Shown: piece by piece, positions 34,799 to 42,470 of the stretch
How the letters are laid out: each line of letters opens with the position of its first letter
Numbering within the stretch: position 1 is the stretch's first letter
DNA from: Patulibacter sp.
Lineage (GTDB): Bacteria > Actinomycetota > Thermoleophilia > Solirubrobacterales > Solirubrobacteraceae
DNA length: 64,000 bases
Direction: 5' to 3'
Assembly (NCBI RefSeq): GCF_030655195.1
Contig: NZ_JAURWA010000090.1
Span: forward strand, 1-64,000
The notes under the pieces: generated by a model
The model's database searches: none
What the model was told of the DNA's origin: nothing
The model's input: the letters and a program-made list of their open reading frames with translations, nothing else
Program-made: the position numbers and the translations under genes

Positions 34799-36001
34799 AT
34801 GAAGCGCGACATCTACACCGACGACCACGACATGTTCCGGGAGGCGGTCGCCGCGTTCGTCGCGCGCGAGATCATGCCCCGGGACGAGGAGATCCGCGAG
34901 ACCCGCCAGATCCCCAAGGAGGTCTGGCTGAAGGCCGGCGAGGCCGGGTTCCTCGGCATCGGGATCCCCGAGGAGTACGGCGGCGCGGGGCTCGACGACT
35001 TCCGCTTCAACGCGGTGCTGCAGGAGGAGCTGGCCAAGGCCGGCATGGCCTACGGCTCGAGCGTCGGCATCCACACCGACGTCGTCGCGCCGTACCTCGT
35101 CGAGCTCTCCACGCCGGCGCAGAAGGAGCGCTGGCTCCCGGGCTTCGTCACCGGCGAGCTGCGCACCGCGATCGGCATGACAGAGCCGGGTGCCGGCTCC
35201 GACCTGGCCGCGCTGCGCACCAACGCGGTGCAGCAGGACGACGGCTCCTGGATCCTCAACGGCTCCAAGACGTTCATCACCAACGGCTACTACGCCGAGC
35301 TCGTGGTCGTCGCGGCCCGCACCTCCGACGGTCCGTCCCGCAGCGCGATCTCGATGTTCGTCGTCGAGGACGGCATGCCCGGCTTCAACCGCGGCCGCAA
35401 GCTCGACAAGGTCGGCCAGCACGAGGCCGACACCGCCGAGCTGTTCTTCGAGAACGTCCGCCTGCCCGCCGAGAACCTGCTCGGCGAGGAGGGCCGTGGC
35501 TTCCCGTACATGATGGAGCGCCTCGCGCAGGAGCGGCTGAGCGCGGCCTGCGTGAACATCGGCCACGCCGCCATCGCGCTCGAGCGGACCCTGGAGTACG
35601 TCAAGGAGCGTCAGGCGTTCGGTCGACCCGTCGGCACGTTCCAGAACAGCCGCTTCAAGCTCGCGACGATGGTCACCGAGGTCGAGGTCACGCAGGCCTA
35701 CGTCGACCAGTGCCTGCGCGCGCACAACGACGGGGCGCTGACCGCCGTCGACGCGGCGAAGGCGAAGTACTGGACCGCCGAGGTGCAGAACCGGGTCATC
35801 GACGACTGCGTCCAGCTCTACGGCGGCTACGGCTACATGAACGAGTACGAGGTCGCCCGTGCCTGGGCCGACGCCCGCGTGACGCGGATCTGGGCCGGGT
35901 CCAACGAGATCATGCAGGAGCTCATCGGCCGCGACCTCGGTCTGGGCGACCCGCGCCCGTCGAAGGCCGAGGCCCGGCCGGTCGCGGCGAACCCGGCGTA
36001 G
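34799..36001 (+). CDS. Acyl-CoA dehydrogenase
   Basis: 400 residues from ATG 34799, preceded by AGGGAG. FAD-dependent alpha,beta-dehydrogenation of acyl-CoA is the family reaction, coupled to electron-transfer flavoprotein. The order is complete: N-terminal helical domain, FAD motif IGMTEPGAGSDLAALRT, SKTFITNG, central beta domain, ERLSAACVNIGHAAIALERTLEYVKERQAFG, and the C-terminal QLYGGYGYMNEYEVARAWADARVTRIWAGSNEIMQE. The E of GYMNEYE is at the catalytic base position used by several short/long-chain enzymes. Chain-length specificity cannot be read. Confidence 0.95.
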   Translation: MKRDIYTDDHDMFREAVAAFVAREIMPRDEEIRETRQIPKEVWLKAGEAGFLGIGIPEEYGGAGLDDFRFNAVLQEELAKAGMAYGSSVGIHTDVVAPYLVELSTPAQKERWLPGFVTGELRTAIGMTEPGAGSDLAALRTNAVQQDDGSWILNGSKTFITNGYYAELVVVAARTSDGPSRSAISMFVVEDGMPGFNRGRKLDKVGQHEADTAELFFENVRLPAENLLGEEGRGFPYMMERLAQERLSAACVNIGHAAIALERTLEYVKERQAFGRPVGTFQNSRFKLATMVTEVEVTQAYVDQCLRAHNDGALTAVDAAKAKYWTAEVQNRVIDDCVQLYGGYGYMNEYEVARAWADARVTRIWAGSNEIMQELIGRDLGLGDPRPSKAEARPVAANPA

Positions 36002-36053
36002 CGGCCCGGGGCACCGCGGGGCCGCCGCGACGGCCGGCGCCCCGACGGCCGCC

Positions 36054-36080
36054 CGACGGAGGACCCTGGGTCCTCCGTCG
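36054..36080. terminator. Bidirectional hairpin between two converging genes
   Basis: CGACGGAGGACC and GGTCCTCCGTCG form a perfect 12-bp stem with a three-base loop (CTG), between the acyl-CoA dehydrogenase gene and the convergent secreted-protein gene. There is no T-run, as is common for terminators in GC-rich Actinobacteria. Confidence 0.65.
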
Positions 36081-36098
36081 GCGTCGTGCGCCTCCTGC

Positions 36099-37061
36099 TC
36101 AGCGGCGCAGGGAGATGCGCACCGACGAGCCCGGCAGACCCTGCAGGCTGCCGTCCGCGACGGTGACGAAGACGCGGTAGGTGCCGCTCTTGCGGATCGT
36201 CACGCGGGTGGCGTAGTTCGCGTACTCCGCGGTGCCGGTCCGGGTGCGGGAGCCCTTGAGGGTCTTCCAGGCGGTGCCGGAGAGGCGCTGGACGCCGACC
36301 TGCTCGCCGACCTTCGCCGGGCGGACGCGGCCGGAGAAGCGCAGGGTGTTGCCCTTCTTCACGCGGCGCTTGACGTTCGTGGTGACCACGACGCCGACCT
36401 GCGTGCCGACGACGTCGCTGACCGTCGGGGTCTTGTCGGTGGTGCTGACCCGGTACTGCGTGTTGATGCCCAGGCCGAGGACCGGGAACGAGAAGCCGCC
36501 GGTGGCGGTGGTCAGCAGCACGTTGCCGACGGGCTGGAAGCCGGCGGTGTAGGGCCACGGGTTCTGCTCGAGGCGCACCTGGCGGCCGGCGCTGCCGGTG
36601 CCGCCGAGGGTGCCCGCGATGGTGGTGGTGCCGCCGAAGGCCACGGCGCTCGGGTTGGCGGCGACCGCGAAGCCGAGGGGCTGGCGCGGCGTCTTGAAGG
36701 TGCGGTCCTTCCCTCGGACGGTGCCCTTCCGGTTGCTCGCGACGATCCGGTAGTGGTAGAGCGTGGCGGATTTCAGCCCGCCGAGGCCGCCCGTCGCGGC
36801 GACCGGCGAGACGCCGAAGCCGGCGCTCGTCCGCGGGGTCTTCAGGCCGTACTTGGTCGTGGTGCCGAACTCGAAGCGGTAGTTCGTCGGCGCGCCGCCG
36901 GGGTCGACGGCTCCGGTCAGGGTGGCGCTCTCCGGGGTGATCGAGCCGGCGAGGCCCGTGCTGGCCCTGGGCTTGACGACCGGGGCGGCGGCCTGCGACG
37001 CGGCTGGCACGACGGCGACGATGGCGGCGGTCGCGAGGACCGTCGGGGCGATGCGGATCAT
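36099..37061 (-). CDS. Secreted Ig/fibronectin-type repeat protein
   Basis: 320 residues from ATG 37059-37061 with GGAGAG upstream. The signal peptide is clear (TVLATAAIVAVVPAASQAAA). Then a fibronectin type III-like domain (ESATLTGAVDPGGAPTNYRFEFGTTTKYG, LKSATLYHYRIVASN), a middle domain (AVAFGGTTTIAGTLGGTGSAGRQVRLEQN) and a C-terminal Ig-like unit of the type common in Solirubrobacterales exoproteins (LRFSGRVRPAKVGEQVGVQRL, SGTYRVFV). No enzyme motif. Probably an extracellular adhesive or structural protein. Confidence 0.88.
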   Translation of the reverse strand: MIRIAPTVLATAAIVAVVPAASQAAAPVVKPRASTGLAGSITPESATLTGAVDPGGAPTNYRFEFGTTTKYGLKTPRTSAGFGVSPVAATGGLGGLKSATLYHYRIVASNRKGTVRGKDRTFKTPRQPLGFAVAANPSAVAFGGTTTIAGTLGGTGSAGRQVRLEQNPWPYTAGFQPVGNVLLTTATGGFSFPVLGLGINTQYRVSTTDKTPTVSDVVGTQVGVVVTTNVKRRVKKGNTLRFSGRVRPAKVGEQVGVQRLSGTAWKTLKGSRTRTGTAEYANYATRVTIRKSGTYRVFVTVADGSLQGLPGSSVRISLRR

Positions 37062-37377
37062 GTGGACTCTCCTTCTGTCCGGCGCGGACTCGGGGCGCCT
37101 GTGGGAGGAGCGGTCCCGTCGTGGACGGGGCCGCCCGACCGGTGGGGACACCGGGCGTTGGGGGCTGCATCGAGCCTAGAGCAGCCCCCGCGCCGCGCCG
37201 TGAGAGTCCCGTGAGACCGCGGGGCTGCGGGGCCCCGGCGACGGCTCCCGGAATCCCGGGCGAGGCCACGGCGGGGCAGCGGGGCGAGGTCGCGGAGGGG
37301 CGCCGGGCGAGGCCACGGCGGGGCGCCGGGTGACGTCGCGGAGGGGCACCGAGCGACGCCGAGGCGGACGCCCGGGG
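37062..37377. other. Repeat-rich gap upstream of the secreted-protein gene
   Basis: 316 bp. The left part should hold the promoter of the secreted-protein gene, but no clear hexamers are visible. An inverted repeat GGGGGCTGC / GCAGCCCCC (37160-37168 and 37181-37189) and the tandem array at 37260-37375 fill the rest. Confidence 0.5.
37260..37375. repeat. Tandem 23-bp repeat, five units
   Basis: Units beginning GCGAGGCCACGGCGGGG start at 37260, 37284, 37307, 37330 and 37353 with a period of 23-24 bp. Alternate units match better (CCACGGCGGGG versus TCGCGGAGGGG), suggesting a 46-bp higher-order unit. The array ends 2 bp before the stop codon of the minus-strand gene at 37378. Confidence 0.65.
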
Positions 37378-37791
37378 TCAGCTCGTCGGGTGCGTCCGTC
37401 GGACGTCCGCGCGGCCCAGGAGGGCGATCACGTGGTCGTGGCGTTCGGCGACGCGCTCCAGGAGGGCCGGCAGGTCGGGCGTGGAGCCGTCCGGCGCCCC
37501 GCCGTCGTCGGTGCAGCGCAGGAGGACGATCGACGCGAGGTCGTCCGAGGCACCGGCGAGCCGGTCGAAGGCCTCCGCCAGCCGCGCGCGCTGACGCGAC
37601 GGGACCTGCGCGACGACGGGATCGATCTCGAGGCGGACGCACCGCGCGTGGAGCTCGCGGACGCCGGAGACGAGCGCGCCCTCGTCGGCGTCCCACGGCG
37701 CAGGGCCGGCCGCGAGAGCGGTGAGCGTCCGCGCGTGCTCGAGGAGGTCGCTGGCCGCCCAGCTCGGGTCCGCGGCGGCGTGCGTCGACAT
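37378..37791 (-). CDS. Hypothetical helical protein
   Basis: 137 residues, nearly all predicted helix, with long Ala/Leu/Arg stretches (WAASDLLEHARTLTALA, SRQRARLAEAFDRLAGASDDLASIVLLR, LPALLERVAERHDHVIALLG). No Cys, signal or membrane segment. No family recognised. It is followed at once by the 23-bp tandem repeat and lies 35 bp from the S4-domain gene on the same strand. Confidence 0.65.
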   Translation of the reverse strand: MSTHAAADPSWAASDLLEHARTLTALAAGPAPWDADEGALVSGVRELHARCVRLEIDPVVAQVPSRQRARLAEAFDRLAGASDDLASIVLLRCTDDGGAPDGSTPDLPALLERVAERHDHVIALLGRADVRRTHPTS

Positions 37792-37826
37792 GGCGGCAAC
37801 CTAGAGCGGTCGCCGGACAGAACCCC

Positions 37827-38042
37827 TCAATTTGCAGCGACGATGCGCAGGACGTCGTCGCCGAACGCGACCACGTCCCCGTCGTGCAGCTGGCGCCCTC
37901 GGCGGGCGTCGACCTCGCCGTTGACGGAGACCAGTCCCTCCTGCAGCGCGGCCTTGGCCTCGCCGCCGGAGTCGACGACGCCGGCGAGCTTCAGCAGCTG
38001 CCCCAGCCGGATCATGTCCCCACGGATCTCGATGTCCTGCAC
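37827..38042 (-). CDS. Small S4-domain RNA-binding protein
   Basis: 71 residues. The whole protein is one S4 domain of the YbcJ/RlbA/YaaA type: MIRLGQLLKLAGVVDSGGEAKAALQEGLVSVNGEVDARRGRQL, then DGDVVAFGDDVLRIV. The S4 fold binds structured RNA such as rRNA. The two genes downstream and upstream give no further hint of target. ATG 38040-38042 gives the usual start MQDIEIRGD. Confidence 0.9.
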   Translation of the reverse strand: MQDIEIRGDMIRLGQLLKLAGVVDSGGEAKAALQEGLVSVNGEVDARRGRQLHDGDVVAFGDDVLRIVAAN

Positions 38043-38243
38043 CCGGCGATCCTCGCAGACCCCACGACCCGCGGCGGGCAGGCGGCGAGCAACCCCATCG
38101 GACCCGTTTAGGTTGCATGAACCCGGGGTTGACAGCCTCAGGTCATCGCTTTCGGCAGCTCCTCCAGTCCTCCACGTCCCGATGCGCCCGCGACCGGGTC
38201 GGCGTCAGCGTCCGACCGTCCGCGCCTCGGCGCGCTCGACGGC

Positions 38244-39359
38244 ATGCGCGGCGCGGCCGCCCTGGGGATCATCCTGGTCCACGTCTGGATGTTCGCCCCC
38301 GACACGGGCCTGGCCGCGCCGGGGTCATTGTCCGACGGGCTGATGGGCCAGCTGCGCCTGGGCATGCCGATGTTCTTCGTGCTGTCGGGCTACCTGATCT
38401 TCCGGCCGTTCGCAGCCGCGGCGATCGAGGGTCGGCGCCTCCCCCGCATCGGCGTCTACGCCCTGCGGCGCGTCGCACGCGTGGGCCCGGCGTACTGGGT
38501 CGCGATCCTCCTGACCGCGGCGGTGCTCGCGAGCATCGACTCCGGGTACGCCCAGCCGGCGTCGGTCCTCCCGTCGTTCCTCCTGTTCCTGCAGGTCTAC
38601 GACCCGGCGGCGATGGGCACCCTGAACCCGCCGACGTGGACGGTGGCGGTCGAGGCGTCGTTCTACCTGCTCGTGCCGGTGTTCGCGATCCTCGTCGCCG
38701 CGCTGACCGCCCGGCTGCCCGATCCGCGCCACCGCCGAGCGGTCCTCGCGGTCGCCTGCGGTGGACTACTGGTGACCGGCGCCGTGGTGCTCGGTCAGGC
38801 CGCCCTCAACGGCTGGGGCGTGGACGTCCGCCACACGCTGCCCGCCCGCCTGGCGTCGTTCGGCGCGGGCATGCTCGTCGCGGTCCTCGCCCACGGACGC
38901 CGTGCATCGCCCCGCGGCACGATCGTCCTGGCCACGGTCGGCACCGCGCTCGTCGTGATGGAGGCCGGGTGGCTCGTCCTCGACGTCGGCCCCGCGACGA
39001 TGCACCAGGCGCTGGTCGACACCCCCGCCAGCGTCGGCTTCGCGCTCCTGATCGCCGCGGTGGCGACGGGCCGTCTGCCCGGCTCGGTGGTCTTCGAGCG
39101 CGGCCCGCTGCAGTGGTACGGGACGCTCTCCTACGGCGTCTACCTCGTGCACTTCCCGGTGATCTACGTCCTGCGGTCGATCGACCGCTTCCCGGCGCAG
39201 CCCGCCGTGGCGATCCTGCTGGTCCTCACGATCAGCACGGTCCTGGCGGTCGTCTCGTGGCACCTGATCGAGAAGCCCGCGATCGCCTGGGCCCGTCGCC
39301 GGACGCCGTCGCGCACCCCGGCCCGGCGGCCGACGCTGGCCGGCGCCTCGGGCGACTGA
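38244..39359 (+). CDS. Acyltransferase family 3 membrane protein
   Basis: 371 residues from the first ATG. About ten membrane helices fit the acyltransferase 3 (OafA/NodX-like) family, which acylates sugars of exported glycans. Family motifs are MRGAAALGIILVHVW with the catalytic His, FFVLSGYLIFRP, WTVAVEASFYLLVP, LSYGVYLVHFP and SWHLIEKP. The conserved lead-in RLGALDG lies before this ATG in the same open frame, and the frame is open to 38133 without an ATG, GTG or TTG, so the real 5' end is uncertain. Confidence 0.85.
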   Translation: MRGAAALGIILVHVWMFAPDTGLAAPGSLSDGLMGQLRLGMPMFFVLSGYLIFRPFAAAAIEGRRLPRIGVYALRRVARVGPAYWVAILLTAAVLASIDSGYAQPASVLPSFLLFLQVYDPAAMGTLNPPTWTVAVEASFYLLVPVFAILVAALTARLPDPRHRRAVLAVACGGLLVTGAVVLGQAALNGWGVDVRHTLPARLASFGAGMLVAVLAHGRRASPRGTIVLATVGTALVVMEAGWLVLDVGPATMHQALVDTPASVGFALLIAAVATGRLPGSVVFERGPLQWYGTLSYGVYLVHFPVIYVLRSIDRFPAQPAVAILLVLTISTVLAVVSWHLIEKPAIAWARRRTPSRTPARRPTLAGASGD

Positions 39360-39459
39360 GCGCGCCCCGGACGGAGCGGTCCGCCCGCCCGGCTCCCCGG
39401 GCGCGGCGGTGTCGGGCCTCCCCCGCGTCGGGCGCGGCTGCGTGGGGCGCGGTGCGAGA

Positions 39460-39496
39460 ACGACGAAGGCCGGGCGATGCGCCCGGCCTTCGTCGT
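39460..39496. terminator. Strong bidirectional hairpin terminator
   Basis: ACGACGAAGGCCGGGCG and its exact complement (39480-39496) form a perfect 17-bp stem around ATG. It separates the acyltransferase gene from the converging thrC-like/sulfur-carrier genes. No T-run. Confidence 0.75.
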
Positions 39497-39538
39497 CCCT
39501 CGGTGCGCCCGGGCCGCCCCACGGGCGGCCTCCGGTCG

Positions 39539-39820
39539 CTAGCGGCCGCCGGCGACGGCGGGGAGGATCTGCAGCTCCTGGCGGTCCTGGACCGCGGTCC
39601 CGAGGCCGTCGCCGAAGCGGATGTCCTCGCCGTCGAGGTAGACGTTGACGAACCGGCGGAGGTCGCCCTCGGAGTCCGTCAGGCTGCCCCGCAGCTCGGG
39701 GTGGGCGGTGAAGAGGCTCTCCAGCGCCGTGCCGACGGTGGTGCCCTCCGCCTTGACCGTGCCTTCGCCGCCGGTGGCGGCGCGCAGCTGGGTGGGGATC
39801 TTGAACGTGACTTCGGCCAT
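39539..39820 (-). CDS. ThiS/MoaD-like sulfur carrier protein
   Basis: 93 residues, a ubiquitin-like fold: AEVTFKIPTQLRAATGG at the start, GTTVGTALESLFTAHPELRGSL, FVNVYLDGEDIRFGDGLGTAV and LQILPAVAGGR at the end. ThiS/MoaD-type carriers end in Gly-Gly, which is adenylated and converted to a thiocarboxylate. Here one Arg follows Gly-Gly, so a protease would have to remove it, as described for CysO- and HcyS-type carriers. The ATG overlaps the TGA of the thrC-like gene by one base, so the two are coupled and under the SAM riboswitch. Confidence 0.9.
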   Translation of the reverse strand: MAEVTFKIPTQLRAATGGEGTVKAEGTTVGTALESLFTAHPELRGSLTDSEGDLRRFVNVYLDGEDIRFGDGLGTAVQDRQELQILPAVAGGR

Positions 39821-41106
39821 CAGACCGACACCTCCGTGCGGTGTTCCGCGGTCGCTTCGAACTGATCGAAGTTGGGATCGATCTCGCGGCACTCGAAGGT
39901 GCCCCGGACCGCATCCAACGTCTTGAGGCCCTCGCCCGTGATCACGATGACCACGCGCTCGTCGGCGCCGATCCGGCCGGCGTCGGCGAGCTTCTTGAGC
40001 ACCGCCGTCGTCACCCCGCCGGCGGTCTCGGTGAAGATGCCGGTCGTCCGGGCGAGCAGGGCGATTCCCGCGCGGATCTCGTCGTCGGTGACCTGGTCGA
40101 TCGTGCCCGACGTCTTGCGCGCCAGCTCGATCGCGTAGGGGCCGTCGGCGGGGTTGCCGATCGCCAGCGACTTGGCGATCGTGTTCGGCTTGACGGGCCG
40201 GCAGACGTCCTGGCCCTGCTCGAACGCGTGGGCGACGGGGTTGCAGCCGGCCGCCTGGGCGCCGCTCATGATCGGCAGCGCCTGCTCGGCGTCGAGCAGC
40301 CCCAGGTCCTGCCACTCCTGGAAGCCCTTGCCGATCTTCGTGAACAGCGACCCGGACGCGATCGGGGCGACGATGCGGTCGGGCATCTGCCAGCCGAGGT
40401 CCTCGGCGATCTCGTACGCCAGGGTCTTCGAGCCCTCGGCGTAGTACGGGCGCATGTTGACGTTCACGAACGCCCAGTCGGGCCGCTCGCCGGCGATCTC
40501 GGTGCAGAGCCGGTTGACGTCGTCGTAGTTGCCGCGGACGGTCACGACGGTCGCGCCGTAGATGCCCGTCGCGAGGATCTTCTGCTCCTCGAGGTCCGCC
40601 GGGATGAAGACGTAGACGGGCATCCCGAGCGCGGCGCCGGCGGCGGCGACGGCGTTGGCGAGGTTGCCGGTCGAGGCGCAGGCCAGCGTCGTGAAGCCGA
40701 GCTCCTTGGCGCGGGCGGCGGCGACGGCGACGACGCGATCCTTGAAGGAGTGCGTCGGGTTCGCGGCGTCGTTCTTGACCCAGACCTCGCGGAGGCCGAG
40801 CTCCCGGGCGAGGTTGTCCGCGCGGACCAGCGGGGTCACGCCGGCGGGCAGGCCCTCGAGGCCCGCGGTCCCGCCGGGGCCGCCGGCGGGGAGGACCGGG
40901 ACGCGGTCGACGGGCAGGAAGTCGGCGTAGCGCCAGATGTTCTGCGGGCCCGCCTGGATGCGCCGCTTGATCGCCTCGGGATCGCCCTTGGAGGGGTTGT
41001 CCTCGTACTTGACCTCGAGCGGGCCGAAACACCGCGAGCAGACGAAGTGCGCCTCGAGCGGGTACGTGCTGCCGCACTCGCGACAGGTCAGGGAACTGGC
41101 AGTCAT
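39820..41106 (-). CDS. thrC: Threonine-synthase-like PLP enzyme under a SAM riboswitch
   Basis: 428 residues from ATG 41104-41106, 10 nt after AGGAG. The N-terminus has a zinc-ribbon-like C-x2-C...C-x2-C (TCRECGSTYPLEAHFVCSRC). The PLP fold type II core follows, with the cofactor Lys in NPTHSFKDR, ASTGNLANA, IPADLEEQK and a C-terminal TETAGGVTTAVLKKL. Threonine synthase makes threonine from O-phosphohomoserine. Coupling to a sulfur carrier and SAM control suggest it could instead make homocysteine from O-phosphohomoserine. An ATG at 41173-41175 lies inside the riboswitch and is unlikely. Confidence 0.88.
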   Translation of the reverse strand: MTASSLTCRECGSTYPLEAHFVCSRCFGPLEVKYEDNPSKGDPEAIKRRIQAGPQNIWRYADFLPVDRVPVLPAGGPGGTAGLEGLPAGVTPLVRADNLARELGLREVWVKNDAANPTHSFKDRVVAVAAARAKELGFTTLACASTGNLANAVAAAGAALGMPVYVFIPADLEEQKILATGIYGATVVTVRGNYDDVNRLCTEIAGERPDWAFVNVNMRPYYAEGSKTLAYEIAEDLGWQMPDRIVAPIASGSLFTKIGKGFQEWQDLGLLDAEQALPIMSGAQAAGCNPVAHAFEQGQDVCRPVKPNTIAKSLAIGNPADGPYAIELARKTSGTIDQVTDDEIRAGIALLARTTGIFTETAGGVTTAVLKKLADAGRIGADERVVIVITGEGLKTLDAVRGTFECREIDPNFDQFEATAEHRTEVSV

Positions 41107-41125
41107 AGGGGCTGAACTCCTGGTC

Positions 41126-41157
41126 GGTCCTCCGCCGAAAGGGTGTGGCGGAGGTCC
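41126..41157 (-). promoter_or_regulatory. Hairpin between the SAM aptamer and the start codon (expression platform)
   Basis: GGACCTCCGCC and GGCGGAGGACC pair along 11 positions with one mismatch, ending 5 nt before the AGGAG (41117-41121) of the thrC-like gene. There is no T-run, so control is more likely at ribosome access than by transcription termination. Ligand-dependent switching is inferred. Confidence 0.5.
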
Positions 41158-41171
41158 GTACTGGTCCAGCC

Positions 41172-41267
41172 ACACATCTCTCTGGAATTGGCACCTCTCC
41201 GCGTCGGCGATTTCGCGGTGGTTGCCGGGGGTTCGACGGGCCAGTCCCTCCCCCCCTCTGGATGTGT
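41172..41267 (-). promoter_or_regulatory. SAM-I (S-box) riboswitch aptamer
   Basis: Minus-strand P1 is ACACATC (41261-41267) pairing with GATGTGT (41172-41178). Inside lie the SAM-I core GAGGGACTGGCCCG, CCCCCGGCAACC and GGTGCCAATTCCAG in the right order and spacing, separated by two variable stems. The motif normally senses S-adenosylmethionine and lowers expression of methionine synthesis or uptake genes. Here it precedes a thrC-like gene with a sulfur carrier. Confidence 0.92.
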
Positions 41268-41334
41268 CTATGCGTGCTGCCGGGGCAGCGTATCAAGGAG
41301 CCCGCGACGTCCGGGCTGAGCAGCCGCTTCGCCC

Positions 41335-41474
41335 GGGTGCCCCGAGCCGCGCGACGTCCGGCGCGGACCGAAGTACGACGCTCGGGGCGGGGCCCGGTCC
41401 TTCCGGGTGCCCCGAGGCGCGCGACGTCCGGCGCGGACCGGAGCACGACGCTCGGGGCGGGGCCCGGCCTTCTC
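41335..41474. repeat. 70-bp direct repeat, two copies
   Basis: Copies start at 41335 and 41405 (GGGTGCCCCGAGCCGCGCG versus GGGTGCCCCGAGGCGCGCG) and differ at only a few positions. Each contains CCCCGAG and CTCGGGG as an inverted pair, so each could fold into a long hairpin just after the methyltransferase gene (stop at 41476, minus strand). They may act as terminators between this gene and the riboswitch transcript. Confidence 0.75.
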
Positions 41475-41475
41475 C

Positions 41476-42336
41476 CTACCGGGCGACGGCGTCGACGGTG
41501 TGGTCGACGCGCGCCAGCAGGGAGACGTGCGGCAGGCCGTGGTGGCCGAAGAGCGCGCGGCGGCCGAGGGCGAAGGCGCGCTCCTTGAGGGTGTAGCCGG
41601 TCGGGTGCCCCTCGCCGAGGCGGATGACGTACGGGCGGCTCTGCTTCTCGGTCACGAAGCCGGCGGCCCAGACCATCCGGCGATGGGCGGCGAGGTTGGG
41701 GTGCCACCACTGCACCAGGCCCTCGTCGGCCTCGAGCAGCGCGACGGCGCGGCGCGGGTGCTGGAGCGTCGCGCGGACCCGCAGCATCTCGGCCGAGAGG
41801 AAGTGGCCGGTGGTGACCTTGCGGATCGCCTCCATGGCCTTGACGGGGTTCTGCAGGTGCAGCATGAGGCTGCCGCAGACGGCGAAGTCGAACTCGCCGA
41901 CGGCCTCACGGGTGAGGTCGTAGACCGAGATCGCGCGCCGCTCGACCTTCGACCCGAGCAGGCGATGGGCGGTCGTGAACCCGGCGGCCTTGTCCTCGCC
42001 GACCATGCCCTCGAGGACCGGGGCGGCGAGCGGGCGCCCGCGCACGGGGATGTCCCACTGCGTCTGGTCCTTCAGGTCGATCGCGACGACCTCGGACGCG
42101 CCGCGACGCTCCATCTCGAAGGCGAGCTGCCCGTCCCAGGTGCCGACGTCGAGGCACCGCTTGCCGCGCAGATCGGGCCAGGGCATCGTGTCGATGATCG
42201 GCCGCAGGTCGAACCAGCCCGGCGTGGTGATCCCGTGGGGCAGGTCGATCGAGTGGTACCAGAGCGGCACCGCGTCCACCGCGGCGCGCACCTCCGCGGC
42301 GGTGGGGGCGGCCGCGGGCGCGGTCGGGGGAGTCAT
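41476..42336 (-). CDS. CmoB/DUF1698-like SAM-dependent methyltransferase, paralog A
   Basis: 286 residues. Rossmann-fold methyltransferase: motif I CLDVGTWDGQLAFEMERRGA, motif II EVVAIDL, and motif post-I FDFAVCGSLMLHLQNPVKAMEAIRKV. The N-terminal YHSIDLPHGITTPGWFDLR resembles CmoB-type carboxymethyltransferases, which act on tRNA uridine 34 in other bacteria, though relatives act on other substrates. A close relative with the same N-terminal pattern is encoded at 47705. Substrate unknown. Confidence 0.85.
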   Translation of the reverse strand: MTPPTAPAAAPTAAEVRAAVDAVPLWYHSIDLPHGITTPGWFDLRPIIDTMPWPDLRGKRCLDVGTWDGQLAFEMERRGASEVVAIDLKDQTQWDIPVRGRPLAAPVLEGMVGEDKAAGFTTAHRLLGSKVERRAISVYDLTREAVGEFDFAVCGSLMLHLQNPVKAMEAIRKVTTGHFLSAEMLRVRATLQHPRRAVALLEADEGLVQWWHPNLAAHRRMVWAAGFVTEKQSRPYVIRLGEGHPTGYTLKERAFALGRRALFGHHGLPHVSLLARVDHTVDAVAR

Positions 42337-42470
42337 GGGCGTGCACGGTACAGAGGCGGCCCGGCCGATCGGTCGTCGCCACGGACCGCCGGGGGCGAGG
42401 GCCGCCGACGGCGTGCGGAGTAGAGTGCATCGGACCGTGCCCGCCGTCGACGACGATCCCCTCAGTCCCG

